Positions 10,052 through 20,671 of a stretch of 64,000 nt of DNA are shown here, piece by piece (within the stretch, counting starts at the first letter, position 1; the number at the start of each line of letters is the position of its first letter). Source of the stretch: Megamerina dolium (lineage: Eukaryota; Arthropoda; Insecta; Diptera; Megamerinidae); contig OY978525.1 in NCBI GenBank assembly GCA_963854835.1, forward strand, positions 47,699,196 through 47,763,195. The letters are read 5' to 3'. Position numbers and translations under genes: made by a program. The notes under the pieces are model-generated. The model did not search any database. It had not been told where the DNA came from and worked only from the letters and a program-made list of their open reading frames with translations.

Positions 10052-11300
10052 ATGTCAGCTCTAAATCGTTTCAAGGTTATCGCCGAAGAGGTTATTGAAT
10101 TTGATGGCTATTTTCATGCCTCAACCCAGAAGACAAAATTTATCTTGGAGGCACAGAGAAAAAAATTCCAGTCCCTATGGAGTGATTGCAAAACGGCATA
10201 TCACTCTCCCATAACAGAGGTAGTAGCAGAAAATGTTGACGTTAGGCAAATTAAAGAGGCATACAGAGAGTGTCTAACGTCTTATGTCCGGTGCCTTTCT
10301 GTAATCAACGCTCATCTTCACGAGTTGAGTTCTGAAGTGGCACCCCCGCAATTTCCTCTTCTGCCGCAATTCCGAATCCATTCGTGGAATGAGTAAATAA
10401 TGAATACTCATTTTCCCCTATTAAATTGCCGCCATGTGACACAGAATACTTTTACGGGGATTATGTTATCTTGGCCGATCTTCACAGATATGTTTACAGC
10501 TCTATATCGGTTATCCCCAATAGAGAAATTGTACCACTTACTCCAAAAAACCCATGGAGAGGCGCATAGCATAATCTTGAATATCGGTACGAAAACAAGA
10601 GGATATTTATAAATATTTAGTTAAAGACACGTTTCGGCCTACAATCGATTACCAATGAAACCAGTTCCAACTTAAAGCACTTACAGCGCACCATTGAACT
10701 TGAATCTTTTGAAACGTTGATACGAGTCATTCGGATGCAATTTTCGTGTACTTATGTTCAACAATACTCCCCGATACCACCTTCTGTCTATGGGAGCAAT
10801 TGTTTACGAAAAATCTTGAAATTCCGTAGTGGAGCGATTTTGACGCTTTCTTCTCTGATCGTTATCAGACATTGGAGTAGGTTTCACATATCCGAAGTGG
10901 TCCTCGGCCATTCAGCCAGCCACCTAATCGACAACCCAGTCGATTTGATTCTCCCAAGCGATTCTACAGTGAACCCCCGCAATGTAAACACATATCACAT
11001 CAACGTTTCATATTATGATTACCCATTGTGTCGAAAGTCACATCCACTTCGTCATTGTCCCGATTTCCTTAAATTGTCAATCGGTGAGAGATACAATATC
11101 GTGAGAAAGCACACCCTGTGCACAAACTGCCTCGCGAACTCCCACGACTACAGTAACTGCAAGAGCCTGTTCACGTACTGGTTTTGCAGAAAACGACATC
11201 ATTTCTTCATGAAGCAACCCCTGTGCCAACATCCGCTGGAACATCGTCGGACGACGTTATCAGTCGTTCCCTTCCCAACTCCAAGCTGCCAATGCTGAGA
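10052..11300 (+). pseudogene. Gag of BEL-B, broken into three frames
   Basis: The first 114 codons (10052-10396) encode the N-terminal helical part and align with the start of BEL-C Gag (shared KEAYREC and INxHLH). The Gag core continues at 10400-10612 in another frame (IEKLYHLLQKTHGEAHS), typical of BEL/Pao. A third frame, 10717-11298, holds zinc-knuckle-like clusters (CRKSHPLRHCPDFLKLS, LCTNCLANSHDYSNCK). At least two frameshifts separate these parts. Confidence 0.8.
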
Positions 11301-11339
11301 ATCATCTTACAACTTTAAATACAGTAAAATCGTCAACAG

Positions 11340-11890
11340 CAGACTCCACAGTGCTCCTTGGAACAGCACTGGAATATATCTGACATCAGAACAAGACATT
11401 TAAAGCCCGTGCCTTGATCGACTCAGGTTCCGAAGAGACCTTCATGTCAAAACGCTTACGTTGCGCTTAGGTTGTGCCTCCCTGTTTGCGACGTTCGGAC
11501 TGAAGACACCGACCTGAATGACGTAGCTACGGCACATCCGAAGAAAAGGTGTTCATTGGTGATCAGATCTCCGATTGATCCGAGTTTTTCATTGAAAGTT
11601 GATACTTCTTCTTAGATAACTTACGGGAAAATTCCCATCACACCCGATATCTGTCAACTTACATAAAGAGCTCTCTGGTTTATGGTTGGCAGATGAAAAT
11701 CTAGACAGAAGTTCCCCTGTGGATTCAATATTACGAACTGATATGTACTCCTCACTGGTACTCGAAGGAGTGAAAAAACATATTCTTAGAAGTTTGATGG
11801 CACAAAACACCATTTTTGGATGGATTACACGTTACAGGAAATCGCAATTACATAGAGCAGTTTCTTCATTTCATACCAGAATAAATTTCT
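11340..11890 (+). pseudogene. BEL-B protease fragment
   Basis: A decayed A17-like protease can be followed through several frames: ARALIDSGSEET near 11405-11440 and, at 11686-11830, SPVDSILRTDMYSSLVLEG then LMAQNTIFGWI. The same order occurs in BEL-C protease. Multiple indels prevent any continuous product. Confidence 0.6.
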
Positions 11891-12525
11891 AAAAACTCCT
11901 CTGTTCGTCTCATGATGCTCGAAGCACTACGATTCAGATACAATTCAGTAGTCGACAACATCTGAAATGTCACGATAACTCCTCATCAACCATTAAAACT
12001 GTTACTTCGATGAATACCGCAGTTGAAAATACACTCTACCCATTATGTAGAGGCACGCACCCCCTGCGATGATGTACGGAGTTCTCTTACAGTTGAAGAG
12101 AGAATACTCTTTGTGCATCAATATAAAATTTGCGGAAACTACTTGGCAACATGGCAAAGTGCCAGAGTTTTCATGATGTGTTAGTGGAAAGCAACATAAT
12201 TCCCTGATTTCCAGAGTACGACATTACCCTAATCCAAGGTTTAAAGTTCGCCACACTTCTGACCCCCCAGCTGCAAAAAATAGATCTTACGGATCTTGTA
12301 GAAAGCGAAAGCATTTCCCGACCAGGATATCTACAACCCGTAGTAATACATTCCGTACAGCGAATAATATTTTAAAGTTAATTTTAAGTAGCTTTTAACA
12401 TTACATAAGTTATATGAAATACTGTATTTTTATTTTTATTTATTTTTTATTTTAATTTTTTTTCTCATTTCCTCCATCTCGGTTGGTTCCGTCTCTTTTG
12501 CAATATTCCCACAAGAGGGGCGGAA
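11891..12525 (+). other. Decayed BEL-B pol remainder and polypurine tract
   Basis: No continuous reverse transcriptase or integrase is visible. Short stretches may be the end of pol. The tract ACAAGAGGGGCGGAA at about 12511-12525 directly precedes the 3' LTR and matches the BEL-C polypurine region at 36035-36050 read on the minus strand. Confidence 0.55.
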
Positions 12526-13306
12526 TGTCTACGGTAGAAGACCTGTGTCGCGCATTGCCCGCAGAGAGCTTGCAAACCAATTCAAGTCTTATTGCTGATA
12601 TAAGGTTATGTGGCTGCCCTCTCTCTGAGAGGATACACTCAGGCCTGAAAGGCCCATTGTGATACCACCGAGATTCTCTTCCAATACTGTTGTGCGTGTT
12701 AAATTTGGACAGCATTAGAAGGGACCTACTTATATTAGCCGGTTCCGAACGGCAGAAACCTTGTGACATCACTTTAACTTCGTTTTGTCACAGACCTCTT
12801 TTAAGAAGTATTTTTGGCAAATTGTTACTGCCGGAAAAATAGCCAATTCTTGCCGGCAGGTGGGTTCCGTTCGAAAGAAAAATCTTTTCGATATTAAATT
12901 TTGTTATGCTTCAGCCGGGTATTGAACTCAAGACCTATAGATCAGAAGGCCAACGCACTAACCTCTGAGCTACTGCACCCACCTTGTTGATATAAACTTC
13001 CTATGAAAAAGAATTGCACATTTCTCTAATTATTAAATTAAAAATTATAAACAAAAGAAAAATAACCCCTCGAGCAATGCGCGACTTTTCCCCTTCCGCT
13101 TATATAAATATATATTTAATTTTATATTTAACTTTAAATAAAATAAATAAAGTGTAAAACATTTGAATATATTAAACTGAAAAAGAAGTGTTTTTGCCCA
13201 CCGTCACAGTCAACTACATCACCTCTCCCGCCAACACTACCTAAAGGCAAGTGTACTTCCACATTGAGCGAACCCACCGGCATTCACTCGCTCCCCGCTG
13301 CAATAC
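12526..13306 (+). repeat. 3' LTR of BEL-B, interrupted by a SINE
   Basis: It begins TGTCTACGG, matching the BEL-C LTR start on the minus strand, and ends CAATACA. Removing the SINE and one target duplication leaves about 390 bp, close to the 382-bp BEL-C 3' LTR. Confidence 0.75.
12604..12983 (-). mobile_element. tRNA-derived SINE, longest copy seen
   Basis: It is flanked by TTGCTGATATAA (12592-12603) and TTGTTGATATAA (12984-12995), a 12-bp target duplication with one mismatch. Read on the minus strand it starts with a tRNA-like head (A-box-like TAGCTCAGAGG, B-box-like GAGTTCAATACC), continues through a body of about 230 bases shared with copies at 29866, 52868 and 62268, and ends with a short hairpin (GGCCT, loop, AGGCC) and a second hairpin (CCTCTC AGA GAGAGG). 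This is a complete retroposed copy; the head would supply an RNA polymerase III promoter. Confidence 0.8.
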
Positions 13307-13685
13307 ATGGTAAATTTGAAATCGCCCGACTCAACTTCAGATAAATGTAAAATTAAAGATGTTTGATAATGAATAATTTTTTTTTTTAAATTGGGTAAAT
13401 TTCCTTTCACTGGAGTTTCAAATTGAGTTCATTCAAAAATTTGGTTATATCTGAAAGAAAAACTAAATCCAAAATAAATTCATTGTCCTGTAATTTTCTG
13501 ATTCATTCTAATTCTCAAATTGTAAAAACTGTAACATTTCATTTCCTGGAACATATAATCTGTTCAGGCAATCACCACGGCTTAGCTACCGAACTTTCGT
13601 GAACATTTTCAGGTCACAATGACCAGCATTGGTACTTTTTAAGAAATGTGCAAATTTCCTGTGGGTAAGTGAATGATGCCCTTCT
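13307..13685. other. Unassigned AT-rich sequence
   Basis: Nothing recognisable between the BEL-B end and the following repeat; no convincing coding frame, tandem array or RNA gene. Confidence 0.5.
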
Positions 13686-13918
13686 CTTATTATACCCTGC
13701 ATAATGTAATATGCAAGGTATATTCATTTCTGTTTGTAACCACTTGAAGGAATCTCTGTAAATATAGAAAAGTATATATATTCGTGATCATCATCGCTTA
13801 AATTTTCGATTTTCCGATGTCCGTCCGTCCGTCTGTCCGTCTCCTGGTTGTTTCGCACGATAACTTAAGCAAATATTGAGCTATTTTGATGAAATTTGGC
13901 ACAACTAACCTATGATCC

Positions 13919-16900
13919 GCTGCTCTCGTCCTCCGGCTAAGCGATAAAGCGGAGGATATCTTTCTAATTCAGGAACCGTGGGTCCTAGATGATAAGGTGC
14001 GTGGACTAAGCTCCGCAATGTATGGACTCTACTATGCTCAAAACGCAGGTAAGCCTCGATCGTGTATTGTAGTGAAGAAATGCTACAAAGCATTCCTACT
14101 CTCTGATTACAGCGACAAGGATACTGTGACCATTGCGCTAGATCATCAATCCCACATATATTGGCTGATGTCGGCGTACATGGCTCACGATCACACTGAG
14201 CCCCCACCTCACCCTATAATAAGGAAGGCAGTTCGGGAGGCGGAGTAATGCGAGGCGAATCTGGTGATGGGAGCCGATGCCAACGCACACCATTATATCT
14301 GGGGCAGCTCAGATAATAACGAACGAGGTAAGTCACTTTTTGAATATATTATTAGTTCTAACTTGACTCTCGCAAATATGGGTACAGAACCGACCTTTAT
14401 TACCTGCAACAGGGAGGAGGTTTTAGACATAACCCTTACGAATGACTCTTCGGACTGTCTAGTTAGGGAATGGAGGGTTGACAAAGAACACTCTTTCTCG
14501 GATCATAGGTATATTAGCTTCCGCCTTGATATAAGGCCACAAAAGCAGATACCATTTCTAAATAGGAAACGCACAAATTGGGACAAGCATAGGGCCACCC
14601 TGAATAAATCCCTCACTCAGACGCCCTCAAGCCTGCGAAATGAGGAGCAGCTTGAGGCCTCTGTGGATAAGGTTACAGAAGCTTGCAGGAAAGCTACTGT
14701 AGCGTCCTGTCCAACCAGAAGGACTGCAAAAAAGAAGAGACCTCCGTGGTGGTCTGTAGAGATCATCACTCTAAGGAAGGAGTGTCGACAACAATTCAAC
14801 CGAGCCAAAATTACTCATCAATGGCAACCCTATAAGGAGAGCCTACGAGTGTTTAAAAAGGCGATTAGGAGAGCAAAAAGATCATCATGGAATGACTTTT
14901 GCAGCAACATAGAAGAAATTTCAGAGGCAAGCCGCCTACGAAAGATTCTCGCAACAAATCCAGTTACACCCAGCTTCATTATGAAGGGGGATGGTGATTG
15001 GACCACTTCAAGTCTGGAAACTCTTCGGGTACTAATTGATACCCACTTTCCAGGCTGTTTGGAGGACAGCCCTGGCCGAACTCCCAATGTTAATCTTAGT
15101 AGAATTATCTACGACGTCCCGCACAAAATAATCAGTAAAACAAAGATTAATTGGGCGATTAATAATTTTAAACCATTCAAGTCACCAGGACCTGATGGTA
15201 TTATACCCGCGGACATGCAGAAGTGTGCTGACCTTCTAACACCTTGGTTGGAGGTAATCTTCTCTGCATGCCTAAGGCTATGCTATGTCCCCAGGACATG
15301 GCTACAAGTTAACGTGGTGTTTATCCCTAAAGGCGGAAAAACGTCCCACTCAAAGCCAAGTGATTTCAGACCTATAAGTCTATCATCCTTCGTATTAAAA
15401 ACCCTTGAAAGACTACTTGATGTGTACTTAAGGGGCTCTATAGATACTAAGTATATCTCTTCATTGCAACACGCATATAACAAAGGCAAGTCCGTTGAGA
15501 CAGCCCTTCACTCACTTGTGCAGAAGATCGAAACATCTTTGCACTGCAAAGAATATAGCTTGGTCACCTTTCTGGATATTGAAGGGGCCTTCAATAACAT
15601 AAACCCAGAAGCAGTCGAAAACTCTCTTGCTATGCTTAAGGTAGATGAACCTATTATTAGATTCATTAGTCAATTGCTAAAGCAAAGAGTGATAAACTCA
15701 AAATTCGGTACCTCATGCATTAGCAGATTTGCGATTAAGGGCACCCCTCAAGGGGGTGTGCTGTCGCCTCTTTTGTGGAACTTAACCATCAATGAAGTTC
15801 TCATATCTTTACAGGCCACGGGATGCAAAGCGGTGGCTAATGCAGATGACGTGGCACTTGTGGCATCGGGGAAATATTTAAATACACTCACCGAAGTGAT
15901 GAACCATGCCTTATCAATCCTGTCCAAATGGGCTTCAAACTCTTGTCTGGCCATTAACCCTGCCAAAACTAGAAAGCATAAAATACCTATTTTTACCTTT
16001 TCTAGAATTGGGAGAACTAGTCTAAAGCTAACTGAACAGGCGAAATATTTGGGTATAACTTTAGATAGGAAACTAAGTTGGAAACCAAACACGATGGAAA
16101 GGGTTCGTAAAGCAACTGCAGCACTCTATTCCTGTAAGAAAGCCATAGGTAAAAGATGGGGGATGAGTCCTACAATCGTATCATGGCTATACTCTGCGGT
16201 CGTGAGACCAATTCTTTTTTACGGTGTGATAGTCTGGTGGGAATCCTTAAATAAGGAGGTACACAGACGACAAATAGACAAGGTTCAAAGGACGTCTGCG
16301 GTGTTGACAACAGGCGCTCTAAGAACCACCCCGTCAAAAGCGCTCTACTCGCTACTGCATCTACTCCCCGTAGATTTATTTGGCAGGCAGAGAGCTCTGA
16401 TATCAGCAATTAGACTAAACATAGCTTCACGCTGGGCTCAACCAGGATACGGACACTCAAGGATCCTGGGGGAGTGCACTACGATTCCGAATGCCATCGA
16501 CTATACCATCCCCATACCATGCTTTGACAATAGTTTCTCAACCCACATACCCTCAAGGGAAGAATGGAATAGGGGTATTGTCAATGAAACTGGAGTTCAA
16601 TCGGTACAATTGTACACAGATGGCTCCAAATTGGAGGGTAGGGTAGGAGGTGCGTCTTTTCTGATTTCTTACGCATTAAGCTCAAGTTCCGATTACCCGA
16701 CTTTTGCAGTGTTTTTCAAGCCGAGATAATGGCTATAAAGGAGGCGGCAACGTGGCTTAGCTGTAATACAATATCCTTAAAAGATGTTTTTATCTACACG
16801 GACAGTCAAGCTGCCATTAAATCTCTCGCAGGAGCGTTCGCCAAATCGGCACTTGCCCTTAAATGCCGCACAGCTCTTAACGAGCTAGCGGAGCACTACA

Positions 16901-17466
16901 ATTTTCACATTGTATGGGTACCGGGGCATAGGGACATTCCAGGGAACTGTGAAGCAGATGAATTGGCGAGATCGGGCACTAAGTTGCCAGAGATCTATCC
17001 ACCTCATCAAGCCGGAATTCCGCTTGCAACATGCAAGCTTCTTATTACACAACATTATCTCACCATTGCCAATAGAAGATGGCGGGATGAGAGCTCTTGT
17101 GCTACCACTAGGAAAATCTGGCCAACCCTTGACAATAGACGAACCCGTTCACTGTTGTCAATGGGCAGGAAGACCATAAGTAATGTAGTCGCCGTACTCA
17201 CGGGCCACTGACTTGTGGGTAGGCATGCTGCAAGGCTCGGCTTACCGGCCAACGATTTCTGTCGCAGCTGCCAGGACGAGGAAGAGGAGGAAAGTGTTTA
17301 CCACTTCCTCTGTAGATGCCCCGCCTTGGCACGCAGAAGGCACACTCTATTAGGGAGTGCCTTTTTTATAGATACCACTGAGCTTGCACCCATGGATGTC
17401 AGGGACATTGCTCTATTAATTAGGAAATCCCAATGGTTCCGCTTAACAGAGGAGATAGGATGGTAG
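13919..17466 (+). pseudogene. LINE ORF2: endonuclease, reverse transcriptase, RNase H
   Basis: The endonuclease begins in one frame (13919-14248: IFLIQEPWV) and continues in another from 14264 (GADANAHHYIWGSSD), so there is a frameshift near 14250. The 821-residue main frame contains RT motifs SPGPDGIIPADM, FRPISLSSFVLK, GTPQGGVLSPLLWN and, at the catalytic site, NADDVALVA in place of the usual Y/F-ADD. RNase H starts at LYTDGSKLEG; a frameshift near 16728 moves the rest (YTDSQAAIKSL, WVPGHRDIPGNCEADELA) to a second frame. A CCHC-like cluster (CRSCQDEEEEESVYHFLCRC) closes it at 17215-17466. Confidence 0.85.
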
Positions 17467-17562
17467 GCATCAACGATGCATGGTGACACAATGGGCCAAT
17501 TATTTGGCCTAAGTGCGCCCCCCCTTTGGGGGGGCGGCCGCATAACCTAACCTAACCTAACC
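13919..17562 (+). mobile_element. 5'-truncated RNase-H-bearing LINE with CCTAA-repeat tail
   Basis: It is flanked by TATGATCC at 13911-13918 and 17563-17570; the match extends to 14 bases (CTAACCTATGATCC) if the tail unit is counted. The element starts within the endonuclease domain, so it is 5'-truncated. It ends with a hairpin (GCCCCCCC TTT GGGGGGGC, about 17516-17535) followed by AACCT repeats. Domain order is endonuclease, reverse transcriptase, RNase H and C-terminal Cys/His cluster, which fits an I/LOA-like clade. Confidence 0.85.
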
Positions 17563-18421
17563 TATGATCCAAGAGTACGGAGGAGATTGATATTTGGATA
17601 TTCGGTCAATAGCCACGCCCACACCAAGCATTCTAAGCGACTAATCCTGGAATTTTCAAAGTTTTTAACTTGCTATAACTCACTTAATATACCATTTGAG
17701 GCAACAATATTTAGCACATATAGTTACATTATACTGCTACATAATCTTGCCAGAAATGGGCAACCCACGCCTACTTTTTATAGAAGCTCCCATACAAAGT
17801 GTCTGTACATCTTTTAAATTGAAACAACTGTAACTTCTACAATCTTCTGTCTAGAATAACCATAATTGACACTTAGATTAATATGGCAGTCTTGGGTCTC
17901 CCATACAAAGTCGAGGAAATTAAACAAATATTTTAAGCGCTATAACTTATAAAATATATAGCGTAGAACAAACAGATTTAAGATGTGGATTAGTATTGTA
18001 AGAGCAAATATACTCACAAGAAATGGGCCCGCCACGTCCATTGTTTATAGTGGCTCCCATCTAGAATGACTGAATTTCTTTCAAATTGAGATAGCTGCAG
18101 CTTCTGCAATCTTCTGTCTAGAACGATCATAATTAATACTTAGGTTAATAGGGTAGTTGTACATAATCTAGCAAAAAATCAACATGCCACGCCCACTTCT
18201 TAATGGGGCTACCATACAAAGTTGCGAAAATAAAAAAAAATTTAAACCGCTAAGCCTCGGAATTTTCTTAAAACCCTACTTTAAATTATCCCTTTTAGAA
18301 CCCTCATAACACACAAAGTAATTCCTCAAAGTCAACCACATTTCGGGTGTAAATTAGTAGTATATGCAAAAATTGTTTCTCAAAAAGTGGAACTAAAAAA
18401 AAAAGATGGATATTCGAGTAA

Positions 18422-18871
<450 letters not shown>

Positions 18872-18899
18872 GGGTATAATTTGGTCGGCCCCAGCAGAC

Positions 18900-19600
18900 T
18901 GTAAGGTGATTTTTTATTAATTGTTTGTTCTGCAGTTTTCATGAAGAAAAGATTGCTTACAAACTTAGTGGCGCGTAAAAGCTGGTGAATTATGCTATGG
19001 AAAGAAAAGATTTCAATACTATGCTTTTTTAGTTGTCCTACAAAACCTTCGTTTCTGCCAATCATAACATTTGCACCATCCGTGCATACGCCAGAAAACT
19101 TCCTAACGTATATTTCAGAAAGAAGTTGTTCGAAAACGACATCGAACATCAACTTACCAGTCACGTTTTCATCAAAAGCTTCTAATAAAAACATTGCATC
19201 AGAAACTCGTAGTTGGAATCTACGTTTCGAATACAAATGACCAACTGGCAGAAATAATTTATATCCGTCATAGCATTTTAAAAAAATTTCCAGTAAGTTT
19301 TTTTTTAATAATTTTTTCAATAGATGCACCTATTTGATTTGTGAGTCGAGATATGGTTCTTGGTGACAGAGGAATGCTTTCAATAACAACGTCCAATTTC
19401 CTATCAAGTTTTTGCAAAACTTCTATAAAAATATTTTCAATGTATACGCCGTCTGAAAAAGGTCTTCCCTGTTGAATAATTAAGTTTGAAAACGTCTTTT
19501 TCAATGCAGTTTGTGTTTTTCTATCATTGTTCCTATGTTTTTCCTCTACTTGATAAATCCATTGCTTAATGTTGCCGACAAAACATTCCATTTTTCAAAA
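18900..19600 (-). pseudogene. hAT-family transposase remnant
   Basis: Two overlapping minus-strand frames, 19268-19591 and about 18925-19329, encode parts of a hAT transposase. The clearest motif is [18 protein letters not shown] followed by a His-containing segment (FHSIIHQ), which corresponds to the conserved CTDGAxxMxGxxxGF of Charlie-like and ZBED/GTF2IRD2-like proteins around the second catalytic Asp. The N-terminal zinc finger and C-terminal dimerisation domain are absent, the frames are offset, and no terminal repeats were found. Confidence 0.65.
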
Positions 19601-19958
19601 AAATAGCTCGTCCCTTACTTTACCCTACAATTTATTAATATCTATATGAAAAGAATTATATGCCTACCTAAATTATATTCCCGCGTTTCCTTTATCGATT
19701 GATGGCACAAGAGACATTGTATGTCACCAAAGGCATTTGACATCATAAAATATTTTTCGCCGATCATTTTCATTCATACATAAAATTTCTCGCAGCGTAC
19801 ATAAGAAAAAAATCAGCACAACCGATTCTCATTTTGATTCGTTGCTATCTAAACAACGACTGATTTAAAGAGCGTAAGAATGCGTGTGCTGAGTGTACTG
19901 CTCAATCGAGTAAGCTTTGCCGATCACTGCAATAGATCACTTATATCAGAGATTTTAG
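19601..19958. other. Unassigned sequence
   Basis: No recognisable gene or repeat. It contains the possible intron end TATATCAGAGATTTTAG directly before the candidate exon at 19959. Confidence 0.4.
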
Positions 19959-20114
19959 ACTTTAGAACGAAAGCTAGAGCAACAACAAGAACGCATGCGT
20001 AGATGTGTGTTGTCTGCACCAATGCGAGTGAAATCGACGAAAGACGAACAATTTGATGTGTTGGCTGCTGAACAAGCGCAAAATGACAAAATCTTCAAAA
20101 ATTCAATCGCATGA
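19959..20114 (+). CDS. Candidate terminal coding exon of an unrecognised gene
   Basis: After a plausible splice acceptor (ATTTTAG, ending 19958) a 51-codon frame runs to TGA at 20112. It begins TLERKLEQQQERMRR and ends NDKIFKNSIA, with charged, helical, coiled-coil-like composition unlike the surrounding transposons. A polyadenylation signal AATAAA follows at 20145-20150, and the gypsy element is inserted about 55 bases further on. Upstream exons were not found, so the gene would extend left through the transposon cluster or the exon is a relic. I do not recognise the protein. Confidence 0.35.
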   Translation, partial: TLERKLEQQQERMRRCVLSAPMRVKSTKDEQFDVLAAEQAQNDKIFKNSIA

Positions 20115-20204
20115 TTGCTGTGATGCCGATCTCGCGTATTTATCAATAAAAAATAGATAGTTCTGCTTTGCATACGTACATATATATTTCACGTAGTAAA
20201 ATAT

Positions 20205-20642
20205 TGTAACGAGTATCGATAGTTGATTACTCATCACTATTGTGACTGACTCTATTGGCAGCATCGAAACGAATGTCAACAAAAAGAAATAAGCGATAAC
20301 CAGAACAAGCCAACGAGAAAGGAAGAGAAGAATCTCGATAAAGGAAGATTCTGGGGTGTTGCCAACAGAGTATAAATAGAGCCAGTGTTGAGAATTGGCA
20401 ATCAATCTAATTCCGAACGTGATTGCGAAAACATTGATACAGAGGCAAAAGTTGCAAGTACATTTAAGTGTTATAGTAAATAGTTGATTGTAAACAGTGT
20501 TGATTGTAAATAGAGATTATTAAATACATTGTTGCTGTATATAGTTGTATAAAATAAGTGTTGCAGTTATCATTAACAGAATCCAGTGATCGAACAAGGT
20601 AATTCAAATAGAATTAAACGTTCACAGAATAAAAACGTAACA
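20205..20642 (+). repeat. 5' LTR of the gypsy element
   Basis: 438 bp from TGTAACGAGTATCG to AAAACGTAACA, bounded by the ATAT duplication on the left and the primer site on the right. It includes a TATA-like GAGTATAAATAGAGCC at about 20369, a plausible promoter. Confidence 0.8.
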
Positions 20643-20644
20643 AT

Positions 20645-20663
20645 TGGTGTCAGAAGTGGGATT
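20645..20663 (+). other. Primer binding site, tRNA-Leu type
   Basis: TGGTGTCAGAAGTGGGATT complements the 3' end of insect tRNA-Leu (...AATCCCACTTCTGACACCA). It begins two bases after the LTR. Confidence 0.8.
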
Positions 20664-20671
20664 CTGTAAAG

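Larger units (their letters stand above)
8859..13306 (+). mobile_element. BEL/Pao LTR retrotransposon B, degenerate
   Basis: The 5' LTR ends at 9148, a tRNA-Tyr-type primer site follows, decayed gag and protease lie inside, then a polypurine tract and a 3' LTR at 12526-13306. Most of the reverse transcriptase, RNase H and integrase is missing, so the internal part is only about 3.4 kb. Its Gag and primer site match BEL-C at 35653-46802 in the opposite orientation, making them one family. The left end is uncertain and no clear target duplication was found. Confidence 0.75.
13686..18300 (+). repeat. Interspersed repeat starting TATACCCTGC, interrupted by a LINE
   Basis: The left end ATTATACCCTGCATAATG is followed by a tract of CCGTCCGTCCGTCTGTC and then, after the LINE, by internally repetitive AT-rich sequence with phrases such as GCCACGCCCAC and CCCATACAAAGT. 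Two related modules sit near 17815-17900 and 18085-18160, both containing CAATCTTCTGTCTAGAA. No coding capacity of its own is seen. Such sequence is common in fly genomes, but I cannot name the family. The right limit is approximate. Confidence 0.5.

Noticed and set aside
13997..14248. Separate small gene before the LINE ORF
   Set aside because: Its translation is the front of the LINE endonuclease, continued in another frame after a frameshift.
17541..17570. Telomeric repeat tract
   Set aside because: Only about four CCTAA units at the end of a LINE with a target duplication; it is the element's tail rather than a telomere remnant.
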